64,000 bases of DNA from Pelodera strongyloides (lineage: Eukaryota; Nematoda; Chromadorea; Rhabditida; Rhabditidae). Location of the stretch: assembly GCA_036852015.1 (NCBI GenBank), contig JAANDG010000335.1:98095-162094 (forward strand). Direction: 5' to 3'. The notes beneath the pieces were generated by a model. The model was given only the letters and a program-made list of their open reading frames with translations. It was not told the DNA's origin and ran no database searches. A program made the translations under genes and the position numbers. Positions 13,501 to 25,163 of the stretch are shown in pieces; position 1 is the stretch's first letter, and each line of letters starts with the position of its first letter.

Positions 13501-16092
13501 ACAATATACTGACATGAGCAAATCTCTCCAACGACTGCGGCAAATGATCCTTGAAACGTGGAACAACGCATGACGGAGCTCGATACACACATTCCCGAGC
13601 GAGATTGTCAGCCTAGAAATAAAAATTGTGTTGGGCGAACGACAGGAAGTTGTTTTAGAATTAGCTTGTGAATCCTTCACCAGAGCACCGTCTAAATTGG
13701 GCCCTTGATTGCGAAGTAAAACTGGGAAGCAACCGCCCAAGACGACTAGCGGCGTACTACACGTCAACAATTCTCCAAGAACCATCTAATGCGCATGATA
13801 CAATTAACACACCCATAAATTATACAGTTAAACAAACCATAATTAGAAGTGGTACATGCATATATATCGATCATTAACTGGGCAATACTACCTTCGTAAT
13901 CAGAGCTTGCGCTCCTCTAACATCCGCTTCGGAGCGCATTCTGAGCACAGAAAGCTCTTCGTCCAACGTTCCGACAACAACTCCCTGGAAGTATAACTTA
14001 TTTCATTGTAGTCTCGCCATGACAGAGATACGTCCTCTACGATTTTTCGTAACAGAAGTTACCAATTTACAAAGCTTCCCACAAAATACCACATGTGGTG
14101 TTAGTATCAGTCACAGTAAGACCAGCCTTTCATATACCTTTTCACTTGATATTTGAGCTGGAACCGTTCCGGGAAGTGGCGGGAGTTTGAATGCGGCACA
14201 GAAACCCTTCAGTTCATCGACATTCACGCGTACTAAGGAGAACTGACACGTTTCCGGCTCGTATGATGAGACAAGCTGAAACAAACACGAATCATCTCGA
14301 ATTTCTGAATATACATGTAATTAATACAGTAGAAAATCAAATGGTCAAATGGAACGTAACTAAGTTTTCAGCCTTTACATAAAAGTTTACATAAAAGTGT
14401 GGTCTTTAACTCCTCAACAAACGGTTTCGTCACCTACATCTTGTATGTACTTCTTCGCAACGGAAAACCTCAGATTCGCAAAGTTGTACGACGCCAATTC
14501 AAAACGGCACTGCAATTACGATCACCATAAAACAAAACAGCAGCACTAAAAACTAGATTGCGACTGCAATGACCGCTAAGTCCCAAATGAGTGCACTCAT
14601 AATCACACCTAAACCAATCGACTGAAACACGACACTGGCAACAGACAATAATGACATTCACTATATTACAGTCTACTTATCAAGTATCATACAAATTTCA
14701 CTTCTCAAGCTAATCTATAGATTATCTTCAAACCAGCGCACACTCAGAATTAGAAATAAAATAATGAAATAAAACCTACCGTATTGTGTAACGCCGTCGG
14801 TGGCAGTTGAAACTTTCCTTTATCAAAAGCAGGTCGGGGAATTCCCTGCACGAGAACGTCCATTCCGAGTACACCGACGGACAAATAAGCTTCACAGCCC
14901 TAAATGAGAAAGAAACTGAGATTAGTCCAGCTGTTCGCGGCTTGACAGTTCAGTCCAAAATTCACGACCCTGAACCAAACATACATAACCCGAGACCAGC
15001 TTGTTAGCTAGTTGGCTCACCCTAAAATCTTATTTTTCCTGCCCCCAAAACCACAATTTCTGTCAAAAACGAAACTTACCTCAATGAATGGTCTCAGAAA
15101 GCATTCCACCAAGGGAGCCTCTATTCTCCTACATTCCGCCAGAGTCCTCTCAATGTCTGCGGCAGCTTCCGGAGCGCGGGTTCTCACTTCCAGCGCAGCC
15201 CGGCGAGACTGCACAGCACGGATAACGCGCTGATCTTCTTGCGTTAGACTAGAGACTTTAAAGTTATTAGTTTTACCGTAGCTTGCAACTACAACACCAA
15301 GCCGCCAATTTGGTCACTAATAAGTACTCTCGCGTTGCCAAGAGCGATGTCTTGGTTGACACTCTTTGATTATACACCAATAAACCATTACTATTATCAA
15401 GAGCATCAACAAGAGATCAAAGAACCGGAGTGTCACCTGTCACCTACGTCAAATGGAGTCTTTGAGAAGCTAATCGACAGTTGATCAATTAATCCAAACC
15501 AAACTTACGGATTATTTGTGCAAGGCTTTCCCGCAGGCGGATTCGTCCGCAGCTTTTTATTCACATACAAAATCCACTTATTTGTGAGGAATTCGGAAAA
15601 TACAGACGCATAACCGAATGAGGCCACCTAAAGGACTTTGATAAAGTAGAGAAAGACGAGTTGATACGCAACATCAGGCTCCCGCTCCCGGTTCCTCTAC
15701 CAAACCCTTCATTCGGAGAGCTAAACGGCCGCCGGGACAGCGCTCGTCAGACATCCACCTACTGCAGGTACGCTACACATAAAAATACTCTCTCCAAAAT
15801 ACAAGTCCCATTCATAAACAAGTCCCGGCATTATATGCACTTTATGAACGATGTACTGAAACACGCACGGTAAACTTTAATATGCAACTACCTCCTTATC
15901 ATGCATCCAACTGTTCACTCGATCAATTAACTGACGGACGATGTGCACGTTTTGCCTGCAAAGATTCATTTCAATAAGTTGTAACTGCGCGTTCAAGCAA
16001 GTATTCCGTACTCCCAAGCAAGTAGAAAGGTATTACTAACTACACTCTTTCATTCCATAAAAACTAAGGGGGCGGGGGGGGGGGGGGGGGGT

Positions 16093-16147
<55 letters not shown>

Positions 16148-17494
16148 ACACCGTGCTTTACATCAATAACATAAATTCACGGTTTGTGAAAAACCGTGGC
16201 TTACATCAAATCAATCATCACAAATTCCATATCTAATTAGAGTAAAGATTTACTTTTTCTCGTCCACCATACGTTCAAAATCCCACTCCGATGCAGCAAA
16301 ACAGGCCATCGTGCACAGCCACAGACACGCACTCTTACGCTGCGCAAACGCGACGTCGTCTGTAATTGTACTACAGTAATTCAACATCAATTCGTGTAAA
16401 ATCAATCGAGATGGAAACTTCAGAACTTCTCCTTTGTACGTTTTCCAAGACAATATTTGGAAAGATCAAGGCTAACCTAATCAATAGCAGGGCGGGGCAA
16501 TACGAGAATCAAAGAGGGTTATAAGATATCCATATCTTATTATCTTTATTTCTTACCTTCAGGCATTTGTTTACTCGCCATGATCTGTGCATCTCTCTCC
16601 GCCTGCATTGCCTGCTCCAAATACTCGAGTGTCAATTCCGAAACTCTACCTGAAATGTAAATAAGTTACCTCAAATCAAATTCATGCATCCGGCTGTGCT
16701 CGTACACCAGATTGCATTCCTAGATCAAAGAAGATACTGTAATCATAACCGACAGGATGTCCGCTAGCGCCTAATGGGGTTTCCATGTATGCGATTCGCA
16801 CCTGCGAAAATGTCAAACCGCTGTCCATGTTCAAGTCATTTTACATGCATGTCAACTGCCTACCGTAACCCATGCGAATCGCACGTTTGACATGGTCCTG
16901 CAGCGAAAGTGTATCAGATACATACTATTTGAAATAGATCCGTACTATTTTGAAATAGATCCATACTAGATCCAAAATCGCTGCGGGACCATGTCATTTA
17001 CATCGACTTGAACATGGACAGCGGTTTGTCATTTTCGCAAGTGCGAATCGCAAACATGGAAACCCCATAATACAAGCGTATAATCAGGCGGCGATGATGA
17101 TCAATCAATCAATCAACCACCACTATATCTATCACGTAAAGGTAATAAATAACAGTGGACATTTCCTTGGAAACTACTTTCGTAAGCAGGAAAGAAACGA
17201 CCAAATACCTTTATCAATATTCGGATTGGTCAATAACTTCTCCAGCTCCTTTGGCTGAACAAAGTAGTCCATCCAGTTTACAGGTGGTCCCTCCCATTGC
17301 GTACAAAGTTTGGTGAGCGGTAGGGGCGCTATCCGGGTGCCCATAACCCCTTCTGAAACAATGCTCTATGCGGATCTACTGTTCTGCTTTTCTGAAAAGA
17401 AGTCAGAAACAATCAACTTGCTGATCAGAACTTCCCCGGGGAATCCACACAACACAAAAACTACGATGGCCAACTATACTATCACATAGGTACA

Positions 17495-17539
<45 letters not shown>

Positions 17540-17601
17540 ATCTAACCACGGCACAAACTAAGGCACTACAGTTGATACATAAACCGAAAGTCACCTTCCA
17601 T
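7525..17601 (-). CDS. INTS8: Integrator complex subunit 8
   Basis: INTS8 is a TPR subunit of the nuclear Integrator complex that holds PP2A and attenuates transcription. Exons (-): 17601-17595, 17352-17209, 16649-16557, 16431-16254, 15955-15892, 15627-15509, 15248-15080, 14899-14780, 14275-14138, 13984-13892, 13612-13514, 12832-12634, 11761-11652, 11440-11333, 11253-11167, 10952-10889, 10730-10633, 10454-10399, 10135-9989, 9705-9636, 9503-9379, 8964-8840, 8676-8570, 8326-8207, 8001-7873, 7653-7525. They sum to 966 codons, all in frame; human INTS8 is about 995 aa. The N-terminus (W29-M-D-Y, then PKELEKLL) matches the family's WFEF-containing start. The C-terminal TPRs match, including LAINPTNAFWL for the family's SINPNNHSWL. 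The 7-nt first exon (ATGGAAG) was chosen because it splices in frame to the next exon; an internal ATG at 17344 is the alternative start. Identification rests on remembered family sequence. Confidence 0.85.
9046..9195 (-). mobile_element. SINE tail fragment, inverted copy
   Basis: The stretch from 'ttacgcttcaagagcgtgca' through 'gcagaggtcctgagcagt' to 'cagatgacaaattgctcga' is the reverse complement of 28925-29075, the tail of the tRNA-like repeat on the + strand there. A shorter version occurs at 30266-30330. It lies in an INTS8 intron. Confidence 0.75.
11956..12240. other. GC-rich island inside an INTS8 intron
   Basis: About 285 bp is clearly richer in G+C than its AT-rich surroundings and is open in several frames on both strands, including 93 codons on the minus strand. 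It is not an INTS8 exon: the flanking exons (12832-12634 and 11761-11652) join in frame without it, and no acceptor AG fits the open frame. Origin unknown; possibly an inserted fragment or a decayed coding piece. The adjacent 12300-12480 repeats a 'gaaacgttaaaaatg...gaagacgtg' phrase two to three times. Confidence 0.5.
12852..13315. repeat. Tandem duplication, unit about 232 bp
   Basis: The segment beginning 'ccaatgttttcacagtaagg' at 12852 is repeated from 13084 with only one visible difference (gttgagatcg versus gttgacgatcg). It lies in the INTS8 intron between exons 13612-13514 and 12832-12634, starting about 20 bp from the exon edge. Near-identity indicates a recent duplication, or an assembly join. 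Confidence 0.85.
16068..16143. repeat. Poly-G tract, 76 nt
   Basis: An almost pure G run is broken only by C at 16073 and T at 16092. It lies in the INTS8 intron between exons 16431-16254 and 15955-15892, so the INTS8 pre-mRNA would carry poly-C here. The length may be inexact because sequencers misread long homopolymers. Confidence 0.9.
16774..17068. mobile_element. Inverted-repeat element, family D
   Basis: The left arm 'atggggtttccatgtatgcg' pairs with 'catggaaaccccat' at the right. Inner blocks also pair: 'cgctgtccatgttcaagtc' with 'gacttgaacatggacagcg', and 'catggtcctgcagcg' with 'cgctgcgggaccatg'. It lacks the TTAAAGGG end of the other families. A fragment ('gtcattttcgcaagtgcgaa') recurs at 46900-46925. 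Located in an INTS8 intron. Confidence 0.75.
17498..17538. repeat. Poly-A tract, about 41 nt
   Basis: A pure A run flanked on both sides by 'acatct', which may be a short target duplication ('tacatcta(n)catctaac'). It lies in the first intron of INTS8. It could be the tail of a retroposed fragment, but no body is recognisable beside it. Confidence 0.7.
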
Positions 17602-18780
17602 TGTGGTTTCACAGAAGCTACGATTCTGCCTGATTAAGATAATATGAATTTACAATTTCAAGTTAAACTAGAATCTAGGATCTCATAAACCTAGTAATTT
17701 CCAAGTAAGGTAGCTAGCTCTTTTGAGTCAATTACCGTACCATGATAGAAAAAAAAGCAAACCCAAAATATCCGTCTCCAAACTTACACGGATAATCAAT
17801 AACAGCTCAGTTCCTTCCCAAAATAGAAAATTTGGAACTACAAACCAAATTACACATAATACGGACATCCTATAACAATGCAAATATGATCACATTTTAT
17901 TCATTTCTGACTATTTGCATTTACTAGTACCGAATGGAATGTTACAAAACAAAGAAGGAGAGAAGTTCGTACAATATAAAAACGCATACTTATATAATAA
18001 CACGCGAACCTCCCCCACTTAAAAATAAGCTCTGTTAACTGATACTAGAAGTGTAGGTTAAACTTCATAAGAATAGGAGTAAGTAGGTAAAGCAAAGCAC
18101 AGAGATAGACATTGCAGCTAAAAGCAAGTAAAGATCAAGGAAATGGTTTTGGAAGCTACAATTACAAGATCAGGTTATCTACTAAAATGGCGAGCATAAA
18201 AAGAAAAATCATCTACAAACTGCAATCATAAAGCGAGTGTTAAAAGATCTAGACTCGAGTTAACCAGATTCAATAAAATAATCAATAACTAAAGAAAGAC
18301 TAGCGACCTTAAACTATTAACGGACTTTGGTAATCTCTGTTAGCGAAATGAAGTGCTTATAAATGCTCAGAAATGAAACTGCCGAACAAATAAAATGCAT
18401 TATGGACACAAAAAGATACAAATATGCAGCTGAACTAGTGTAGCCACCTAACTCAAAATAAAATGAGCATCAGGACATAAGAGCACCAGAGGCACATACC
18501 ATCTTGGCTTGGCTCTGAGAAAATGGTACACAGCCAACAAAACAGCTACAAGATCCAAGTACTGTAAAGAATAAACATATGCATAGCAACAAGAACTGGC
18601 ATTACTGGCAATTACAATAGGGTATTACAATTAGTCACTGTTTAAGTTTTAGTGTTTAGTCGACATTAAACAAAGAACTAAAAGGACGTCAAGCCCCATA
18701 AACATATCAATACACAAGCTACACAGACTAGTCAATAGCTATAGCTATAACTACCAATCAACAAATCCACTCCCAATCGA
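17602..18780. other. Gap between INTS8 start and NDRG stop
   Basis: About 1.2 kb between two minus-strand genes, presumably holding the NDRG 3' UTR and the INTS8 promoter. The sequence is AT-rich and unstructured. I see no repeat copy, RNA gene or convincing exon. Confidence 0.6.
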
Positions 18781-21700
18781 TTATATTTCATCAACACTGT
18801 TCGAAACAGCTGCATAGTCTCCCCCTCCTTGTGTGGCCTGGATCTTGCGCATCAATTTCACAACGTTCATTGTAGGGACTGAAAGGCGATGAGTTAGCGT
18901 TATACAAAGATTGTACTACAAACACATCACAATTTTTTTCCTAAACACATGACTTACGCAGCCTTACGCTCATGTCTTAACTCAATTAATGAATTTGTAA
19001 GTGTCAATGGGCTAATAGACAACAAATTAAACATTTTGATACGTGAAAAAGAAGAGAAACTATCGAATTTCAAAAAATTAATATTTTTCACATTCGCTTA
19101 CTTACTAAGTGCACTATTTACTTTCCACTACTTAAGTTGCTGCATAAATAACAGATTTAATAGTGTATAAAACAATTTTTACAGACGGATGAAACGACCA
19201 AAGGTCGTGTCTGATTTTTTCATAACACCTATAACTCCTCCACTTCCACCAGCAGAAACATTTTAGTAAAAGACAGAAACTTACAGAATCCGAGTCCTTG
19301 CAAGAATAACATCATCGCTTCAGTGACACTGTCCGGACGGTCATCCAGTACAAGACCACACGAATCAGAAACCTAACAAACACAAACTATTGATACATTG
19401 TATGAAAATAGCAATAAGATCCTATGACCAATGATTCAGAAAAAAATCAAGTCAACAACAATTACATTATTAGTCCTTAGCGTTTCCAGATCACTGACCC
19501 TATGGCTTTACATTAGTCTGACAAACTTGCAGGAACAGTAATCGCAAACATGAGGAACAGCAAACTAACTAACTAACAAATTAAACAAACAGATCACCTT
19601 TATCCAATCGGATTTGCTCGGGTCCAGCATTCCATTCACGTCTACTGTATCCTGTACGAATGCCGATCCGGCACCCACAATTTGGAGGACAGGCACGTTG
19701 AGATGAGGACCAGTAGAACCATCACGGGACATGTTGATCGGGGTACGACTGGAAGACTTATGAAAGTTAAAGGCACGATGACAGATTAATAACACACAAA
19801 CAGAGCTATTAACGCACAATGGCAGATCTGCAGGATCTGGCGATAGCTATTGGTACAACTATGATGAAAAAAGAGCTAGGAGTGTTTACTACAGTAAAGC
19901 ACAATTTGTAGTAGTGCTGAATAACTACAACACACTACACAGACAGATGCGGCAGATGCGCAAAAAAACAACGAAAAACCAACAATCCAGGGAATAAATT
20001 AAGTCCGCATCTCAAAATTTTGGTTGGGGAGGTGATTTAGATTAATTTGCATATAATACATTAGAGATCGGGAGGTGATTTAGACTAATTTGCATACAAT
20101 GTTAGAGATAGGGAGGTGATTTAGACTAATTTGCATACAATGCATTAGAGATAGGGAGGTGATCGTCCGCATTTGGCGGGGTGTTTTATGTCATGCAACA
20201 ATCACAACATTTGAAAAGGAAGGCATGGAAAACTTACTTGAGATAGCTCTCGATAAACGCAGCAAGGTTTCCTGGGTTGGGAACGTGTTGAAGGTAGATA
20301 CGGTATTGTCTAAAAAAATAACTATGTATGTAAAAAAAAAATGTTTTTCTTTATGAACCAGACGTAAGAAAATGACAACAGAGCTTATCTTACGTTAGAG
20401 TTAGAGCCTATGTTTATCGTTTATTCATCAATTGGAAGTTGTACTACGAAAAATGCATAAGCAATCTTAAACTGAATTCAGACCGATTTTAAATCACTAA
20501 ATCGGCAAACATCAAACCTGACAATATCGGACGAGCACTCATCTATTCTTCTTCCAAAATGGTGCCACATCAAGTAATCGAGAGTGAAGTTGGTCATTCC
20601 AACGCCCCTTAGATAGCGCATGTTCATCTAAACGGGTGAAGTAGTTCTATGGGATCCAAATATATTAATCATATTTCTTACTCTTAGCCGAATAATTTTT
20701 CACTCCGAAAAATGATTACACGGCTAAGAAAGAGTAGGTGTGCCATTCGATAAAACTGGCAACTTTTAAATTCTCAAAAAAGTGTAACACTTGTAACACT
20801 GAAGATTACTTAAAGGGATCAGCTCACCTTAAATTGTGTCTGTTTTTTTTGTTTCTTTATTTTCTATAAGGGATAGTAAAATTTGGAATATAAAAAGTAG
20901 TGTGGAATTTCAATACTCACGAAGATATTGGGTGATAAAGTGATGGATTGATCGGGCCGAAATGCAAAAAGGGCAATTGTCCTGCCTTGTTTGTATAGGA
21001 TAATTGCCCTTTTTGCATTTCGGCCCGATCAATCCACCACTTTATCACCCAATATCTTCGTGAGTATTGAAATTGAACACTACTTTTCCTATTCCAAATT
21101 TTTATTATCCCTTATAGAAAATAAAGAAACAAAAAAAACAGACACAATTTAAGGTGAGCTGATCCCTTTAATAATAAATAAATAAATCTTTATTGGTCGA
21201 TGGATGAGGCAAAAATGTGAATTTTGTAAAGACCAAAAGTAACCCCTAAGATGTCAGTGCAACTTATTATTTATTGTAACACCCTAACCAAAAACAACCA
21301 GCAAGAAGACACACAAATAAGGATGATGTGTGAAACATCGTGATAAACATATTCTTTTTGACTAAAAAATACAATATCCAATTGTCACTACATAACTAAC
21401 CTTCTGATAAGCCCACTCGACCCAACCGGCTTGTGTGGCGACACAATTCACAAGAATCAATGCATCCAGACGGCGCTGGTTCAGCAACTAAATAGCGGAA
21501 AATTATTAAACTCGACTCGCTTGTGTATTTTTTATTCAAGTTATATGTTTTCTCGTTAAGTTTATTTATATTTAAATGAATAATAAAGTCATACAAAGGC
21601 AAATAGTCGAAAGTTGCATTAAAGTGAAAAAAAGCAAGAGAAGAAGAAAGCTAGATTAATTAAAAATGAGAACATCAATAATAATAATAAAAAACTGACC

Positions 21701-23407
21701 GCAAATCTCAGAAGCACATTTGCTCCTACACCAACACCGAACGCGATGAATGAACGAAGGCTAAAAAACTGAGTACTATTCACTTTTACTTTTTACTTTA
21801 TAACCTCAATAACATGTGCTATGTGCAAGAGAAATAGTTGTGCTAGAAAACAAAGTAATGTTAAGCAATCCCAATCAGCCACACTCTCTTGACAAAGCAC
21901 TGCAACACTGACTAACAATAAGTAATTATTTTGGTAAACTTACTCAAAGAAATCGGCAACCGTCTCAACAATCTTTGCAAGACCATCCATACTGGGGTAC
22001 TGGAAGCTGAAAAAAGACACGAAATGATGGAATGAATAAACATATCGACAGAAGGTGTCTTACAAATATATACAAATGAGGTTTCAATGAACACAAAATT
22101 TCAATATAAATAAGTTGAAGGCTACAGATTATCTAATAAAAGGTACTACTATACTAACTTTTAAACATCGTTATTATTAAAGCTTACTTTTCAGGAAGAG
22201 GCTGGGCATCCATTTCCTGGCCAGGGGCATTGATATTGTAAACGCAGAACTTCTGGGTGAATTCGGCGATCGAAACAAATTGGAAAAAGTTCTGGTAGTT
22301 GCTCTCGGCTGAAAATTAGTATTTTGAACATGAACTCACGTAAATGAAGAGTTTCTACTGTTTGAAATACACTAATACACAAGAATGTGTTAGGAAAAGG
22401 AAAGATTAATCATAGGATCACGGTGTTAAAGGGACAGGCCCATCAAAGTAAGCCTATATTTACGATACGTTCATAATGACTATCAAGCATTTTTATTACA
22501 ATATATACAAACTAAATTTCACATTTATTTGCCATGGAAAACTTTTTTCCGATGCGCTCAGCTTAAATGTATAACCGTAAAGCCGCAAATATCCTTGCCG
22601 TCAATGCAAATTTATCGTGAAATTATAATGCGATTAAAATTTGCATATATAGCTTTGAAATCTACAGTTTTATGGTATACATATGCGTTGAGCGCATTGA
22701 AAACAAGTTGTCTAGGGCGAATAATGGTGAAATTTAGTTTGTATATATTGTAATAAAAATGCTTGATGGTCATTATGAACGTATCGTAAATATAGGTTTA
22801 TTTTGATGGGCCTGTCCCTTTAAAGGAGGAGGCTCACGAGAATTAAGTGCTCATTTACTTTATTTTGCACACCGACTGGTTTATGCTATGCGTTAGGAAA
22901 TTAATCCATCAAGAAAAACAAAACTCACAGTCTAGTCCCAAATCGTGGAAAGTGACCAGGGGATGCTTCTTTCTGTCTCCATAAATCGAGACCTTCACTT
23001 TTCCATAAGCAGTGTCCACACGTTCCTGAGCAACTCATCAATTTTGATTATCAGAAAAATGTATCATTACAGATATTCTTCGGACTATCATGACCATCGG
23101 AAACATGTTTCTATTGACGTCCTAAAATGGTAGGTACCTCATGCATGTCTGGGGTAACCCCAGTATCCACCAAAGGTTGGGTGTCACGTCCAAACGGATA
23201 TGTTTCCAGTTCCATTCTCTAAATGTGAACAAATATAATAAGATTAATAAAAGATATATAAATAGCAATCGCGCAGAAGACCAACCATGATTTAATGTGG
23301 ACAAAAATAGCAAATATTTTTTTTAAAAAGATCGCAAAAACCTGAACCTTAGAGGAACTTACAAGGCTAGTACCTGGGGTTTCAAAGGAGCCGTAACCAT
23401 ATTTCAT
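18781..23407 (-). CDS. NDRG: NDRG family protein (alpha/beta-hydrolase fold)
   Basis: N-myc downstream-regulated family, cytosolic proteins with a catalytically dead hydrolase fold, linked to stress and trafficking in animals. Exons (-): 23407-23363, 23218-23138, 23025-22929, 22308-22188, 22006-21944, 21760-21700, 21487-21401, 20627-20518, 20309-20238, 19748-19598, 19372-19285, 18878-18781. They give 357 aa with every junction in phase; family members are about 340-390 aa. Diagnostic segments: KHPLVTFHDLGLD (family TYHDIGLN), YNINAPGQEMDAQPLP, GVGVGANVLLRFA (degenerate nucleophile elbow with no Ser), WHHFGRR, and the terminal helix EAMMLFLQGLGF. The C-terminal tail is short and basic. Introns contain two hairpin elements (20810-21171, 22426-22823). 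Which vertebrate paralogue it matches cannot be decided; it is probably the single pre-duplication type. Confidence 0.92.
20810..21171. mobile_element. Near-perfect palindromic MITE, family C, copy 2
   Basis: The left half from TTAAAGGGATCAGCTCACCT is repeated in inverse to the right end AGGTGAGCTGATCCCTTTAA. The arms pair over about 170 bp with few mismatches, around a small centre near 20980-20995 ('cctgccttgtttgtatagg'). As RNA it would form a very long hairpin. It sits in the NDRG intron between exons 21487-21401 and 20627-20518. Confidence 0.9.
22426..22823. mobile_element. TTAA-bounded hairpin MITE, family B, copy 2
   Basis: Full-length relative of 1853-2249 with the same TTAAAGGGACAGGCCCATCA termini and mostly identical interior, in opposite interior orientation. 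It is followed directly at 22820-22842 by 'tttaaaggaggaggctcac', a terminus that reappears inverted at about 30572-30593. That suggests a further element family of which only ends are visible here. Confidence 0.85.
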
Positions 23408-25163
23408 TGCTGAGGTGAGGATTCCCTTACACTAGACTGATTATTAATTCTGGTTTTTTTGCACACTTACTGAATTTCGCAAAAAAAAGTGCTATCGTGC
23501 TGCATTTTTTGTGGAACTCTTTGATAAGTTTTAATCCGAAAAAAGAAAGCGTCGTAAACGCACTATGAGTTTTTCTAGAAGCCATAAACGAAGATGGGAC
23601 CAGATATTTCAACAAAACGAAGAAAATACGAAATATACGGAAAAGTACGAACGATTTATATCCCGAAAATTGATAAGTGAATACGTAGTTCGCTTTTCTG
23701 GTTTTCTATAGTATTCTCAACTCAAACCTAGAACCAAAGCAAACATTGGCAAACACGGAGCGTGCGCAATTAAGGTTTTATGGGGTGGTCAACCTTATCT
23801 TATCTCTTGCTGTACAATAGGAAGGAACGAGACAAAGCCAGTGTTGAACAAATTTTAAAAAGCCAATGCATGCAAACGCAAACTGCGCTAACCGTTCCTG
23901 CAGAAAACGTGAGTTTGAAACACCTTGTATATCTTACAAGGTTTAGGTGAAACTTCAACTGTCACCCTCGGAACAGTGTATATTTCTTGATTTCTACAAG
24001 GTGAAGAAGATAAAGGACCGCCAGAACATATAATTGCGCCGGAAAATCAAGCAATCAATATGCGCGCGCGCGCAAAACATGTGACAATCTACAAGTGACA
24101 AAAAAATATTTTGAATCATAAAATTTCCAGTCAACGCACTATAGGTTATCGTCATTTGTATTTCAACGTACGCATCGTTGGCTACGGTAGGTTCTCCACC
24201 ACACAGAAAGGGCCAACACTTCCGAGGTAAACTGAGCTTTACTAGAATGGCGGGGTGCTACTAATTATGTAGCTGTGGTAAAAACGCATTTGTTCAAGCT
24301 GATATGCAAAAAGAAAAGACGTTAATTTTTAGCTAAAATGTTTTTATCGAGCGGACAATTACGTAGCAATTTTGCAATTATGGTATCAAATAATTAGCTG
24401 TATACTACAGTATACAGCGCTTGTCAACTAATTATTACAGTATCCAGCGCTTTGGATAAGAACCATAACAAGCTTTCATACATGCAGTCAGGATTTCCGG
24501 CGAGCGACAGAAATGTCCGAGTAAGTAAAGGAAAGAGGGAACAGCGATATCGTCATACCTTCAAGACACAGTTTCCTCATGAAAAATACGAGAAGCCGGA
24601 AAAATGTGCTGCGAAGATGCAGCGACCCCGTCAACAAGAGGAACTCTCAAAGCTTTACTAATAATCGGTAACGGTCCATTTGATGCCATCTTTTCGTTTT
24701 CTAAAAACTCTTATTGAAATAGACAATATCACTAAAAGCTGTTTCTTTTTTTGTGGTGTCCCCTACTCACAGTTACTTCATACATAACACATTTCATACA
24801 CAATAATTACACAGGATTAGCATGATTGCCCACACACCGATACAGATCGGCCAACTCTGGAACAAAGGCAGAGGTAAGACCGGGAACTCAAAGAGTGGTC
24901 ATCCATGTAATCCTACCGTATTGTCTAGCATCTACGGTAATACCGCTGGATATGTGTCAGTGTATGTGTCGACAACAAAAAGCGGTGCACATATGCTACT
25001 TGCTAAGTTATTTAGTTATTCTCGTTTTTTTTTGTATACAGCAACTGGTGCCAAGTTTGAAATCTTTCTTATTAACATTTTTCGATTATTCTATAGGTTT
25101 TGAACAAAAAATACACCTTAAATGGGTAGGTACCTAATTGTTAATTAATTCAGAAACTTACAG
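23408..25163. other. Divergent intergenic region NDRG / Mesh-like
   Basis: About 1.75 kb between the NDRG start (-) and the Mesh-like start (+); it should contain both promoters. It includes a (GC)n stretch at 24062-24072 and a duplicated 'acagtat[ac]cagcgctt' phrase at about 24408 and 24438. No exon is convincing; short frames at 24450-24660 and 24820-25130 lack family resemblance. Confidence 0.55.
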
